Positions 1-8,256 of a stretch of 64,000 nt of DNA are shown here, piece by piece. How positions within the stretch are numbered: the stretch's first letter is position 1; each line of letters begins with the position of its first letter. The notes beneath the pieces are model-generated. The model saw only the letters and a program-made list of their open reading frames with translations, was not told the origin of the DNA and searched no databases. Both the position numbers and the translations under genes were made by a program. Origin of the DNA: Fodinibacter sp963834965 (lineage in GTDB: Bacteria > Actinomycetota > Actinomycetes > Actinomycetales > Dermatophilaceae); the NCBI GenBank assembly GCA_963834965.1, contig CAWIEI010000003.1, positions 124,001 to 188,000 on the forward strand, written 5' to 3'.

Positions 1-401
1 GGCAACCGGACCTGGCCCAGGTCGGCCTCCGCGTAGGACATGCGGTTGTCCTCGGAGTCCCAGTTGGCGGTCCCGAGGTCGACGGCGTACTGGTCGTTCT
101 CGCCAGTGGGCGTGAGGGTGTCGACGCGCCAGTCATCCGCCGCCCGCCACCACACCCGCACCTGGGTCCGGCCACCCAGGAGGGTGCTCACGTCGTTGAG
201 CACATCCGACGCGGGGAGGTCCAGCGACCCCGACGACTCGGCATACCCGGCATACGGACGGTCGGCGGAGGCACGCATCCGGGTCAGGAGGGTGGCGGCG
301 TCGGTGGCCGATCCCAGCGGCACGTTCGGGACGACAAGGGGCAGGGCGGCGAGTGTCGCCACGGCGGCGAGCACCACCAGCCAACGCCACGAGCGTCCCA
401 T
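1..401 (-). CDS. Exported RseB/LolA-like protein, N-terminal part (runs off the window)
   Basis: The minus strand reads open from an ATG at 401 to the window edge, about 133 codons, so the C-terminus is missing. The protein begins with two basic residues and a hydrophobic run (about residues 6-27), which looks like a signal peptide or membrane anchor. It continues with a helical stretch (LLTRMRASADRPYAGYAES) and beta-rich sequence with WWRAADDWRVDTL, as in outer-membrane lipoprotein-sorting (LolA) or sigma-factor regulatory (RseB) folds. In actinobacteria such proteins are exported and of mostly unknown role. The gene lies 153 bp downstream of nagB on the same strand and is probably a separate unit. 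The family call rests on fold-like features only. Confidence 0.6.
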   Translation of the reverse strand, partial: MGRSWRWLVVLAAVATLAALPLVVPNVPLGSATDAATLLTRMRASADRPYAGYAESSGSLDLPASDVLNDVSTLLGGRTQVRVWWRAADDWRVDTLTPTGENDQYAVDLGTANWDSEDNRMSYAEADLGQVRL

Positions 402-477
402 GAGGGCACGCTATGTCACCGTCGACGAACCATGGACCCGGCGTCGTCGGACGTTCGTGATCCGGAGGGACTCGCGC

Positions 478-494
478 GCCTCCCAGGGGGAGGC
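478..494 (-). terminator. Short hairpin after nagB
   Basis: Seven-base arms GCCTCCC and GGGAGGC enclose a 3-nt loop, 60 bp past the nagB stop. There is no U-run, so this is only a candidate terminator separating the amino-sugar operon from the exported-protein gene. Confidence 0.35.
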
Positions 495-554
495 CACTGA
501 CCGCCCTGCTGCCACCGTCAGTACAGCACGCCCCACCGATGCCTTGAGGGGAGC

Positions 555-1340
555 TCAGCCGGGCAGGCCGCTCGCGGCGTCGTCGTAGTACGGGCGGTTG
601 CGCAGCGCGGCGGCCGCTGCCTCGTCGAGGCAGACCACGGTGTCGGGGTGCCACTGCAGCACCGACGCAGGCACCGATGCCGTGAGCGGGCCCTCGAGCG
701 CGGCGGCGACGGCATCCGCCTTGGCGTCGCCGGTCGCGACGAGCACCAGCCGGCGCGCATCGAGGATCGTGCCAAGTCCCTGCGTCACGCAGTGCGTCGG
801 CACGTCGTCGATGTCATGGAAGAAGCGGGCGTTGTCGCGGCGGGTGCGGTCCGACAGGCGCTTGACCCGGGTGCGGGAGGTCAGCGCCGACCCCGGTTCG
901 TTGAAGCCCAGGTGGCCGTTGGCGCCGATGCCGAGCACCTGCACGTCGACCCCTCCGAGGTCAGCCATCCGCGTCTCGTAGGCCGCGGCGGCCGCCATCA
1001 GCGTCGGCACGTCGCGCCCTGACCCGTCGGGCACGGCCAGCCGCTCCGGGGCCAGCCCGATCACGCCGCACACCTCGCGCAACAGCACCTCGCGGTAGCC
1101 CTCGGGGTGCCCGGGCGGCAGCCCGACGTACTCGTCGAGGGCGAACCCGTAGGCACCCGCGAAAGATGCCTCGCCGCGCGCCACGGCAAGCCCGAGCTCG
1201 CGGTACAACCCCAGTGGCGACGACCCGGTCGCCAGCCCGATGACCGGCGAACGGCCAGCACCCGACGGCAGCCGCTCGAGCACGGCGACAGCCGCCCGCC
1301 GCGCGGTCTCCTCAGCCGAGGCGCACACGACCACCTCCAT
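555..1340 (-). CDS. nagB: Glucosamine-6-phosphate deaminase
   Basis: This 261-residue cytoplasmic enzyme converts glucosamine-6-phosphate to fructose-6-phosphate and ammonia, the last step of amino-sugar catabolism. Family motifs are clear: GLATGSSP (about 35-42) binds phosphate, ALDEYVGL (67-74) holds the catalytic Asp69/Glu70 pair, and GIGANGHLGFNEP (137-149) contains the ring-opening His143. Position 141 is Asn where the E. coli enzyme has Asp; Asn here is also seen in Bacillus-type NagB, so activity is expected. The ATG shares one base with the stop of the upstream ROK kinase, indicating translational coupling. It is the last gene of the operon. No nagA deacetylase is visible nearby. Confidence 0.93.
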   Translation of the reverse strand: MEVVVCASAEETARRAAVAVLERLPSGAGRSPVIGLATGSSPLGLYRELGLAVARGEASFAGAYGFALDEYVGLPPGHPEGYREVLLREVCGVIGLAPERLAVPDGSGRDVPTLMAAAAAYETRMADLGGVDVQVLGIGANGHLGFNEPGSALTSRTRVKRLSDRTRRDNARFFHDIDDVPTHCVTQGLGTILDARRLVLVATGDAKADAVAAALEGPLTASVPASVLQWHPDTVVCLDEAAAAALRNRPYYDDAASGLPG

Positions 1341-2248
1341 CAGGCGCTCACCCCGACCGGTTCGGTGGACCCCGGCAGCAGCGCCGCCCCGATGGCCGCC
1401 ACCGGCACGTCGCCGTCGAGCACCCGGATCCTCGACATCAGGTCGAGCCGGCGCAGGAAGGGCGAGCCCGAGGCGCGGGCGTCGATGTCCGCCTCCAGCG
1501 CCGCCTCGAGAGCCAACGGGTCGCGCGCGACGCCGCCCCCGATGACGACGAGCTCGGCCCCGGTAACGACCAGCACCTGCACGGCCAGGGCGATGCCGTG
1601 GGCCAGCGTGCCGACGACGGCGCGCGCCCCGTCGTCACCCGCCGCGGCGGCCGGGAACAGCTCGGCTGCCGGCCGCGACCACATCCGGTGCAGCGCGGTG
1701 CCCGACGCGATGGTCTCGAGGCATCCGTCCTGCCCGCACGAGCACGGCACGCCCGAGCCTACGGGCAGGTGGCCGATCTCGCCGGCAGCACCGCCCGCGC
1801 CCCGCACCACCTCACCGCGGTGCACGATCGCAGCCGCGAGCCCGGTGCCCACATTGAGGTAAGCGGTCGTGCCGTCTGAAACCTCCGGGCGCACCGCGTG
1901 GTGCGCCCCGAGCGCGGCCGCCTTGACGTCGTTGTCGACCGCCGGCCGCCGCCCGGTGCCGGCCTCGATGCCGCCGGCGAGGTCGATGGCCTGCACGCCG
2001 AGGTTGACCGCGTGCCGGGCCCAGCCGGTCTGCCGGTCGACGAGCCCGGGCATGCACGCGCCGACGTGGCCGATGTGCCCCCAGCCCCCGACCAGCGCAG
2101 CGGCCCGGTCGGCGACCGACGCCGCGGTCGCCAGCACCTGCGCGTTGCCCCGGCCCGAGGGCGCCGCGACCTGGGCGACGATGCCGCCGGACTCGTCGAG
2201 CACGAGTGCCGCCGTCTTGGTGCCGCCGATGTCGATGCCGAGCCTCAC
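1340..2248 (-). CDS. ROK-family sugar kinase, probable N-acetylglucosamine kinase
   Basis: The 302-residue protein opens with the ROK phosphate-binding motif DIGGTKT (5-11). The predicted catalytic Asp107 lies in VDNDVKAAALG. A zinc site is formed by GEIGH (His160) and the CxCxxxxC motif (Cys169, Cys171, Cys176). There is no N-terminal helix-turn-helix, so it is a kinase rather than a regulator. Its place between a hexosaminidase and nagB points to GlcNAc or glucosamine as substrate; this is inferred from context. The GTG start overlaps the hexosaminidase stop by four bases (GTGA). Confidence 0.85.
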   Translation of the reverse strand: MRLGIDIGGTKTAALVLDESGGIVAQVAAPSGRGNAQVLATAASVADRAAALVGGWGHIGHVGACMPGLVDRQTGWARHAVNLGVQAIDLAGGIEAGTGRRPAVDNDVKAAALGAHHAVRPEVSDGTTAYLNVGTGLAAAIVHRGEVVRGAGGAAGEIGHLPVGSGVPCSCGQDGCLETIASGTALHRMWSRPAAELFPAAAAGDDGARAVVGTLAHGIALAVQVLVVTGAELVVIGGGVARDPLALEAALEADIDARASGSPFLRRLDLMSRIRVLDGDVPVAAIGAALLPGSTEPVGVSA

Positions 2249-3660
2249 GGGGATACCTCACCACGGAGCAGGGCCAGCAGGGGACCTGCCACGGCGGGGG
2301 AGCCGCCGAAGGTCTCGAGGTCGGCGCCACCGCGCGGCCATCCGCATTCGACGAGCACGACGTCGTGCCCCGCCCCGCGCAGCCGCCCGACCACCTCGGA
2401 TGCCGGGTGCCCCGCCCCGATCGCCCGACCCACCACCGCGACCCGCGCGCCGGCCGGCACCTCGGCCTCGGCCACCGTGGCGCCCAGCGCAGCCGGCCCC
2501 CACGCGACGCCGCCAACCGCAAGGTTGGCGGTACTCTCCACCTGCACCACGGCGACCGGCCCGGGCGCCGCCAGCCACACCCGCGCGGCCTCGCCGACGC
2601 GGAAGGCGCGAACGACGTTCTCGCCGGCCAGCATCGGCGATGCGGCGAGGTCAGCGCGGATGCCGTGACGCGGCATCCGCTCGCTCGTGGCCGCCGCGAG
2701 GGCTCGTACCCTGCCGGCGGCCTCGACCACCCGGTGTTCGGGCAGCCGCCCGGACCGCACCGCGGCCAGCACGGCGCCGTGCACGGCGGCATACGTCTCG
2801 GGCAGCGTCTGGGAACCCAGGCAGAGCAGGTCGACGCCGGCCACCAGGGCGCGCACCGCAGCCTCGGGGATGCCGGTCTCGGCGCTGGCGCCGGCCATGT
2901 CGAGCGCGTCGCTGACGATCACGCCGGAGAAGCCCAGCTCGTGGCGCAGCACACCGATCACGGTGCGCGAGAACGTGGCCGGGCGGTGGGGGTCGAGCGC
3001 CGACACGACGATGTGCGACGTCATCACCGCGCCGACCCCAGCGGCGACGGCAGCCCGGAAGGGCGCCAGCTCGCGCTCGTGCAGCACGTCCAGCGACACG
3101 TCCACGCGGGGCAGGCCGTGGTGCGAGTCGACGACCGTGTCGCCGTGGCCGGGGAAGTGCTTGGCGCAGGCCGCGACTCCCGTGGACTGCAGCCCATCGA
3201 CCCAGGCGGCGGCATGGCGCGCCACGAGCACCGGGTCGTCGCCGAAGCTGCGCACGCCGATCACCGGGTTGTCGGGGGAGGAGTTGACGTCGACGTCGGG
3301 GGCCAGGTCGAGCCCGATCCCCAGTGCAGCGAGCTCGGCACCGATGCCGGCGGCCACGGCCCGGGTCGTCGACGGGTCGTCGAGCCGGCCGAGCACGGCG
3401 TTGCCGACGGCGGTCGAGCCGGCCGGGTAGTGCAGCCGGGTGACGTCGCCGCCCTCCTCGTCGACGGCGAGCAGCACGCCCGGCATCCGCTCGTGCAGGG
3501 CGGCGCACACGCCGGCCAGCCCGTCGGTACCGGCGACGTTGTCGCCGTACAGGCACACCGACACCAGCCCGTCGCCGCCGGCGCGCACCAGCCACTCGGG
3601 CACGGTGGTGCCGGGAAAGCCAGGCTGGAGGGTGGCCGCGACGTCCGCGGACAGGGTCAT
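2245..3660 (-). CDS. nagZ: GH3 beta-N-acetylhexosaminidase, NagZ type
   Basis: This 471-residue cytoplasmic glycosidase lacks a signal peptide and should split terminal GlcNAc from imported chito-oligosaccharides or muropeptides. It shows DEEGG (68-72), the NagZ signature KHFPGHGDT (167-175) followed by DSH (178-180) that supplies the Asp-His acid/base dyad, and the nucleophile Asp251 in VSDALDM. The N-terminal barrel spans about 1-340; the remaining 130 residues look like a GH3 C-terminal domain, as in two-domain Gram-positive NagZ. I chose the ATG at 3660 because it forms an ATGA overlap with the upstream permease; the open frame extends further but without plausible sequence. Confidence 0.88.
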   Translation of the reverse strand: MTLSADVAATLQPGFPGTTVPEWLVRAGGDGLVSVCLYGDNVAGTDGLAGVCAALHERMPGVLLAVDEEGGDVTRLHYPAGSTAVGNAVLGRLDDPSTTRAVAAGIGAELAALGIGLDLAPDVDVNSSPDNPVIGVRSFGDDPVLVARHAAAWVDGLQSTGVAACAKHFPGHGDTVVDSHHGLPRVDVSLDVLHERELAPFRAAVAAGVGAVMTSHIVVSALDPHRPATFSRTVIGVLRHELGFSGVIVSDALDMAGASAETGIPEAAVRALVAGVDLLCLGSQTLPETYAAVHGAVLAAVRSGRLPEHRVVEAAGRVRALAAATSERMPRHGIRADLAASPMLAGENVVRAFRVGEAARVWLAAPGPVAVVQVESTANLAVGGVAWGPAALGATVAEAEVPAGARVAVVGRAIGAGHPASEVVGRLRGAGHDVVLVECGWPRGGADLETFGGSPAVAGPLLALLRGEVSP

Positions 3661-4496
3661 CCCTTCACCGCCCCGCCGACGAGCCCGCTGCTCATCCGGC
3701 CTTGCACGATGAGGAAGAAGATGATGACGGGCACGGCGACCAGGGTCGACGCGGCCATCACCTGGCCCCAGTCGGTCTCCCGGCTCGCACTCGCCTGCAC
3801 GAACCCACGCAACCACAACGGCAGGGTGCGCGACTGCTCCTCGGTCATCACGACCAGGGCCACGGTGAACTCGTTCCAGGCCTGCAGGAAGGCGTAGACG
3901 GCCGAGGCGACCAGGCCGGGGGCCAGCAACGGGAAGGTGATCTTGAGGAACGCCTTGGTGCGCGACAGGCCGTCGACCATGGCGGCCTCCTCGAGGTCGG
4001 CGGGCACACCGGCGACGAAGCCGCGCAGCATCCAGATCGTGAAGGGCACGACCGCGGCGGTGTAGAGCACCGCCAGCCCGATCGCCTGGTTGAGTAGCCC
4101 GAGCGAGCTCATCATCTTGTACTGCGCGATGAACAGGCCCTCGGCCGGCAGCATCTGGATGAGCAGCAGCGCGAGCACGAACGACCCGCGGCCTCGGAAC
4201 CTGAACCGGCTGATCGCCAGCGCGCCGAGGAAGGCGACCATGATCGCGGCCACCACGGTGGTCAGGGTGACGACGAGCGAGATGGACAGGGCCGACCCGA
4301 ACGACGGCTCGGTGGCGACGGCCGTGAGGTTGTCGAGCGACCCGCCGAACGGCAGGAAGGTGGGGGTGGCCGACTGGAGCACGACGTTGGGCAGGAACGC
4401 CGAGTTGAGCATCCAGTACACGGGGAAGGCCCAGACCACGGCCAGCACGAGCGCCAGGGTGGTGAGCAGGGTGCGCTTCACGCGGGAGCGGGGCAT
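3657..4496 (-). CDS. ABC sugar importer permease, MalG type
   Basis: A 279-residue inner-membrane protein with six predicted helices and the EAA loop (EEAAMVDGLSRTKAF, about residues 185-200) that docks on the ATPase. It pairs with the upstream permease to carry the amino-sugar substrate delivered by the operon's binding protein. The chosen ATG at 4496 overlaps the stop of that permease, and the first residues MPRSRVKR followed by a hydrophobic helix fit a MalG-type N-terminus. The open frame continues upstream in a shadow reading without coding character. No ATPase gene is present, so a shared MsiK-like ATPase elsewhere is likely. Confidence 0.88.
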   Translation of the reverse strand: MPRSRVKRTLLTTLALVLAVVWAFPVYWMLNSAFLPNVVLQSATPTFLPFGGSLDNLTAVATEPSFGSALSISLVVTLTTVVAAIMVAFLGALAISRFRFRGRGSFVLALLLIQMLPAEGLFIAQYKMMSSLGLLNQAIGLAVLYTAAVVPFTIWMLRGFVAGVPADLEEAAMVDGLSRTKAFLKITFPLLAPGLVASAVYAFLQAWNEFTVALVVMTEEQSRTLPLWLRGFVQASASRETDWGQVMAASTLVAVPVIIFFLIVQGRMSSGLVGGAVKG

Positions 4497-5446
4497 CACA
4501 CGTCGTCCTTCATGAGCGAGCGGACGTAGTAGCCGCTGAGGGCGATGGTCAGGAAGAGGATGAGGATGCTGACGGCGCTGGCCGTGCCGAAGTCGCCCTT
4601 CCCGGTGCCGAGCTGGTACACGTACGTGCCGAGCAGGTTGGTCTCGTTGGTGACGCCCCCGGCATCCTGGAGCAGCTTGATCTGGGTGAAGACCCGCAGG
4701 TCCCAGATCAGCTGCAGCAGCATGACGATCGAGAGCACCGGGGCGATGATCGGCACGATGATGTGCCGCAGGCGCTGGATGCCGGTCGCCCCGTCGAGCG
4801 AGGCCGCCTCCAGCACCTCGGTGCTCACCTGGGTGAGCCCGGCGTAGATCGACAGCGCGACGAACGGCACGCTCATCCAGACGATGATCACCGAGGCGAC
4901 GACGAAGAAGGAGAGCGGCTCGGCGAGCCAGTTGTGGCCCTCGGCGCTGTCGACGCCGAGCTTGACCAGGGCCCAGTTGAGCAGGCCGCGGCGCCAGTCG
5001 ACGATCCAGATCCACACGGTCATCGCGGCGACGACGGGCATCGCCCAGGCGACGAGGAGGGCGACCTGGAGCACGATGCGGACCCAGGTCGTGAGCGCGT
5101 TCATCAGCACGGCCATCGCGCCGCCGATGGCGACGGTCACCAGGGCGGTGACGAGGCAGAACACGATCGACCGCACGACCACGGTCCACATGTAGGGGTC
5201 CGTCACGAGCGCGATGTAGTTGTCGAGGCCGACGAAGGGTGCGGGGGCACCGAACTGCTGCATCAGGCCGTACTTCTTGAAGCTGGTGACGATCTGCCAG
5301 CCGATCGGGTAGCCCAGGGCCGCGAGAAGCAGCACCAGGGTGGGCACGATCAGGACGAGGGGAAGACGGTTGCGGGGCTTGCGGTTCCGCTGCTGCGGTG
5401 GGGAGGTGGTCGGCGTCGTCGCCGCCGTGGTCGTCCCGGTCGTCAT
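4496..5446 (-). CDS. ABC sugar importer permease, MalF type
   Basis: A 316-residue membrane permease starting MTTGTTTAATTP, with a Thr/Pro-rich cytoplasmic tail before the first helix (LPLVLIVPTLVLLLAALGYP). It has six predicted helices and the EAA loop EAASLDGATGIQRLRHI. I prefer the ATG at 5446 to the upstream one at 5500, which would add 18 low-complexity residues overlapping the intercistronic hairpin. The gene follows the binding-protein gene and overlaps the next permease by one base. Confidence 0.87.
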   Translation of the reverse strand: MTTGTTTAATTPTTSPPQQRNRKPRNRLPLVLIVPTLVLLLAALGYPIGWQIVTSFKKYGLMQQFGAPAPFVGLDNYIALVTDPYMWTVVVRSIVFCLVTALVTVAIGGAMAVLMNALTTWVRIVLQVALLVAWAMPVVAAMTVWIWIVDWRRGLLNWALVKLGVDSAEGHNWLAEPLSFFVVASVIIVWMSVPFVALSIYAGLTQVSTEVLEAASLDGATGIQRLRHIIVPIIAPVLSIVMLLQLIWDLRVFTQIKLLQDAGGVTNETNLLGTYVYQLGTGKGDFGTASAVSILILFLTIALSGYYVRSLMKDDV

Positions 5447-5473
5447 GTCTGGTGTCCTCGAGTGGGAGTGGTT

Positions 5474-5512
5474 CCCCGGCGGCCGACGGGGATCGCCCAC
5501 CGACCGCCGGGG
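5474..5512 (-). other. Intercistronic hairpin between binding-protein and permease genes
   Basis: Nine-base perfect arms (CCCCGGCGG / CCGCCGGGG) with further internal pairing lie 8 bp beyond the binding-protein stop and 28 bp before the permease start. Such stem-loops commonly protect upstream mRNA or partly terminate, giving more binding protein than permease. That function is inferred. Confidence 0.6.
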
Positions 5513-5519
5513 AGGTTCG

Positions 5520-6875
5520 TCACTGGCCGTTGAGCATCGGCGTGATCTTGGCGTCGTACTGCTTCGCCAGGCCGGCGAGGTCGTTCGAGCCCTCGATCTT
5601 GCCGAAGAACTCCTCGAGAACCTGCGAGGCCTCGACGGCCGCCCAGCCGGGTGCGGCCGGGGTCAGCTTGGAGTTGGACGCGGAGTCGATGAGCGCCTTG
5701 GCGAACTCGTCGGTGCCCAGGGAGGAGACGTAGTCGGAGTTGGCCGGGCCGAGACCCGCCCCACCGAGCTTCTGCTGGTACTCGGGGCTGAAGATGATCT
5801 TCATCAGCTCCTTGGACAGCTCGGGTTCCTTGGTCTTGGCGGAGATGGCGATGTTGGAGCCACCGGCGAACACCGGGGCCGGCTTGCCGTCGTTGCCCGG
5901 GAGCACGAAGGTGCCGAACTTCTTGTCGTTCCACTCACGCACGACCTTGCCGTCCTTCTTGGCGGCGTCGCCGATCGACCAGTGCGCCCAGCCCGGAGCC
6001 ATGATGGTGGCCGCGGAGAGCGTGGTCTTGCCGGTGGCCTTGCCGGCGTCGTCGGTGATCACGTCGGCGTCGTTGATGTAGAGCCAGGGGGTCTGGTCCT
6101 TGGCGTCGGCCGGCGCGTTGCTCGCGGTCTTCTGGATGGTCTGGAGCTGCGCAAGACCCTTGAGGGAGTTCGGGTCGGACAGGGTGGAGACCCACTGACC
6201 GTTCTGCTTCTTGGCCAGGTCGCCGCCGTTGGCGAAGATCCACGAGATGCCGTTGCGCCAGTCCTGGCCGCCGATGAAGAAGCCGGAGAAGTTCTTGATG
6301 TGGCGCGGGTTGGCCTGGGCCACCTTGGTGACGGCGGCGTTGAACTCGTCGAGGGTGGTCGGCGTGTTGACGCCGGCCTCCTTCCAGACGTCCTTGCGCA
6401 TGAACATGTAGCGCGAGCCGAAGTAGTAGGGCAGGGCGTACTTCTTGCCGTCGACCGAGCCGGCCTCGACGAAGGACTGCAGCAGCTTGTCGCCGCCGAG
6501 GGCGTCGTACTGGTCGGAGATGTCGAGGAAGGCGCCGACGTTGGTGAAGGTCGGGCTCTGGGTGTTGCCGAGCTCGACGACGTCAGGCGTGTTCTCGGCA
6601 TCCGGAAGAGCGGTGGTCAGCTTGGTCACGAGGTCGGGCCAGGCCTGCTCCTCGATCTTCAGGGTCGCCCCCGTCTTGGCCTTGAAGGTGTCGCTGAGGT
6701 AGGTGCGCAGCTCGTCGGGGGTGTCCCCGCCGGCCAGCCACAAGGTGATCGTCTTGCCGGCGTTGGAGGTCGAGCTGGTGGCGGCCGGGGTGTCCGACGT
6801 GCCACCACCGCTCGCACAGGCGGTCAGGACGAGCGCCGCGCTGGTCAGCGCGACGATGGGTAGGCGCCGAGTCAT
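5520..6875 (-). CDS. ABC sugar-binding lipoprotein, amino-sugar operon
   Basis: A 451-residue family 1 extracellular solute-binding protein. The start at 6875 is set by a good ribosome site (GGAAG) and a lipoprotein signal ending in the lipobox LTAC; Cys20 would be lipidated and anchor the protein outside the membrane. The mature part shows the family pattern ITLWLAGGDTPDEL, then a DVVELGNTQSP loop and YALPYYFGSRYMFMRKDVW. Context (NagZ, ROK kinase, NagB) suggests chitobiose, GlcNAc or muropeptide fragments as ligand; the sequence alone cannot decide. Confidence 0.88.
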   Translation of the reverse strand: MTRRLPIVALTSAALVLTACASGGGTSDTPAATSSTSNAGKTITLWLAGGDTPDELRTYLSDTFKAKTGATLKIEEQAWPDLVTKLTTALPDAENTPDVVELGNTQSPTFTNVGAFLDISDQYDALGGDKLLQSFVEAGSVDGKKYALPYYFGSRYMFMRKDVWKEAGVNTPTTLDEFNAAVTKVAQANPRHIKNFSGFFIGGQDWRNGISWIFANGGDLAKKQNGQWVSTLSDPNSLKGLAQLQTIQKTASNAPADAKDQTPWLYINDADVITDDAGKATGKTTLSAATIMAPGWAHWSIGDAAKKDGKVVREWNDKKFGTFVLPGNDGKPAPVFAGGSNIAISAKTKEPELSKELMKIIFSPEYQQKLGGAGLGPANSDYVSSLGTDEFAKALIDSASNSKLTPAAPGWAAVEASQVLEEFFGKIEGSNDLAGLAKQYDAKITPMLNGQ

Positions 6876-7031
6876 TCGGTCTTCCTTTCGGGCGGTGGGG
6901 CCGGTCGGCCCCGTGGTGTGCACCGAGGTGCGGGTGGTGGTGGGTGGTGCTGCGTTCTGAACTGGTTCTGTGCTGCTGAGTGGTGCGTGGAGCGTTGTGG
7001 TGCAAGGGGATTCGGATCGGTTCCTGGGGGG

Positions 7032-8159
7032 CTAGACGACTCCGAGCTGGTCCCAGAGGACCACCGCGGCGGCGCCGCGCAGCACGATGTCCTCGGGGGA
7101 GGCGGCGAGCCGCACGGACAGCGGGAAGTCGGGGTCGGCGAGCAGGCGCTGCGCGAGGGTGCGCTCGAGCACCGGCAGCACCGGGGCGAGCAGCTCCTCC
7201 GGCCCGGCGAGCACGACCTCGGACAGGTCGAGGGCCGCGACGATCGGCGCGAGGGCGACGCCGAGGCGCTCGCCGCCGGCCTCGACGACCTCGGAGCCGT
7301 GGGGGGAGTCGAGTGCGGCACGCAGCCGGGGGATCGACAGCCAGGTCTCGAGGCAGCCGCGCTTGCCGCACGGGCAGTCCTCGCCGCCGTCGGTGCCGAC
7401 CGTGACGTGGCCGATCTCGCCGGCGGCGTGGTGGGCGCCGGAGACCCGCCGGCCACCGGTGACGATGCCGCAGCCGACACCGCGCCCGACGTGCACCAGG
7501 ACCATGTCCTCGCTGGCGGGGGAGGCGCTCAGCTCGGCCTGCGTCGCGGCATCCGAGTCGTTGATCACCAGCACCGGGATGCCGGTCGCCTGGGCGACCA
7601 GCCTCCGCAGCGGCACGTCGGTCCAGCCCAGGTTGGGGGCGGTGCGCACCGTGCCGTTGCGGTCGACCAGGCCGGGGGTGCCGATGCCGATGCCGAGCAC
7701 CGGGTGGGGGGAGCGGGCGATGGTGGCCAGCACCAGGTCGACGACGACCGCGGGGTCGACCCCGCGGCCCTGGGCGGCGTCGACGGCGGCGGCGCGCTCC
7801 TCGCGCACCACCACCTCACCGGTGATGTCGAGCACGGCGGCGCGCAGCCGGGCCGGCACGGACAGGTCGACGGCCAGGGTCAGCAGGCGGGTGCGGTCGA
7901 GGTCGACGAGGGTGGCCCGCTTGCCGGGGCCCTCCTGCTCGGCGGTGCCGACGTCGAGCACCCGGCCCTCGTCGACGAGCTCGGCGACCAGGTGCGACAT
8001 GGTCACCTTGGTGACTCCCACCTCGCGGGCCAGCTGGGCGCGGCTGGTCGGGCCGAGCCGGCGCAGGGTCTGCAGCACCAGCGAGAGGTTCTGGCGGCGA
8101 CCGTCGGTGGGGAGGACGGCCGCTGAGGGCCGCACTCGGCGCGGCATCGCACTGGTCAT
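7032..8159 (-). CDS. ROK-family transcriptional repressor (NagC/XylR type)
   Basis: This 375-residue protein has an N-terminal winged helix-turn-helix (about residues 20-75, TSRAQLAREVGVTKVTMSHL) fused to a ROK sugar-sensing domain with the zinc motif CPCGKRGCLET. It precedes the amino-sugar importer by 156 bp on the same strand and should repress it in the absence of inducer. A 17-bp perfect palindrome sits 5 bp before its start codon, so autoregulation is likely. No copy of that palindrome is visible ahead of the binding-protein gene, so the operon may depend on this single upstream promoter. Confidence 0.87.
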   Translation of the reverse strand: MTSAMPRRVRPSAAVLPTDGRRQNLSLVLQTLRRLGPTSRAQLAREVGVTKVTMSHLVAELVDEGRVLDVGTAEQEGPGKRATLVDLDRTRLLTLAVDLSVPARLRAAVLDITGEVVVREERAAAVDAAQGRGVDPAVVVDLVLATIARSPHPVLGIGIGTPGLVDRNGTVRTAPNLGWTDVPLRRLVAQATGIPVLVINDSDAATQAELSASPASEDMVLVHVGRGVGCGIVTGGRRVSGAHHAAGEIGHVTVGTDGGEDCPCGKRGCLETWLSIPRLRAALDSPHGSEVVEAGGERLGVALAPIVAALDLSEVVLAGPEELLAPVLPVLERTLAQRLLADPDFPLSVRLAASPEDIVLRGAAAVVLWDQLGVV

Positions 8160-8164
8160 GCGGG

Positions 8165-8195
8165 TTAGTAAACTTTACTAACTAATCATTCGCAA
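8165..8195 (-). promoter_or_regulatory. ROK operator and leaderless promoter of the repressor gene
   Basis: TTAGTAAA-C-TTTACTAA (8165-8181) is a perfect palindrome in otherwise GC-rich DNA. On the minus strand, TTGCGA (8195-8190) and TTTACT (8172-8167) are separated by 17 bp, and the ATG follows seven bases later. This suggests a leaderless transcript whose -10 region lies within the operator. The binding protein is presumed to be the adjacent ROK regulator. Confidence 0.65.
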
Positions 8196-8256
8196 GCGTT
8201 GAGACGAAGTTGTGACCAACGAGCCTCAGCCGCTCGTGAGGGCGCGGGCGGTGCTG

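Noticed and set aside
137..143. Missing catalytic Asp in NagB (Asn141) as a sign of inactivity
   Set aside because: Residue numbers of the protein, not bases: Asn at this position is also seen in Bacillus-type NagB, and the other catalytic residues are present.
3657..5189. 510-codon frame extending the MalG-type permease upstream
   Set aside because: The extension is an Arg/Pro/Asp-rich shadow of the other permease; the true start at 4496 overlaps the upstream stop.
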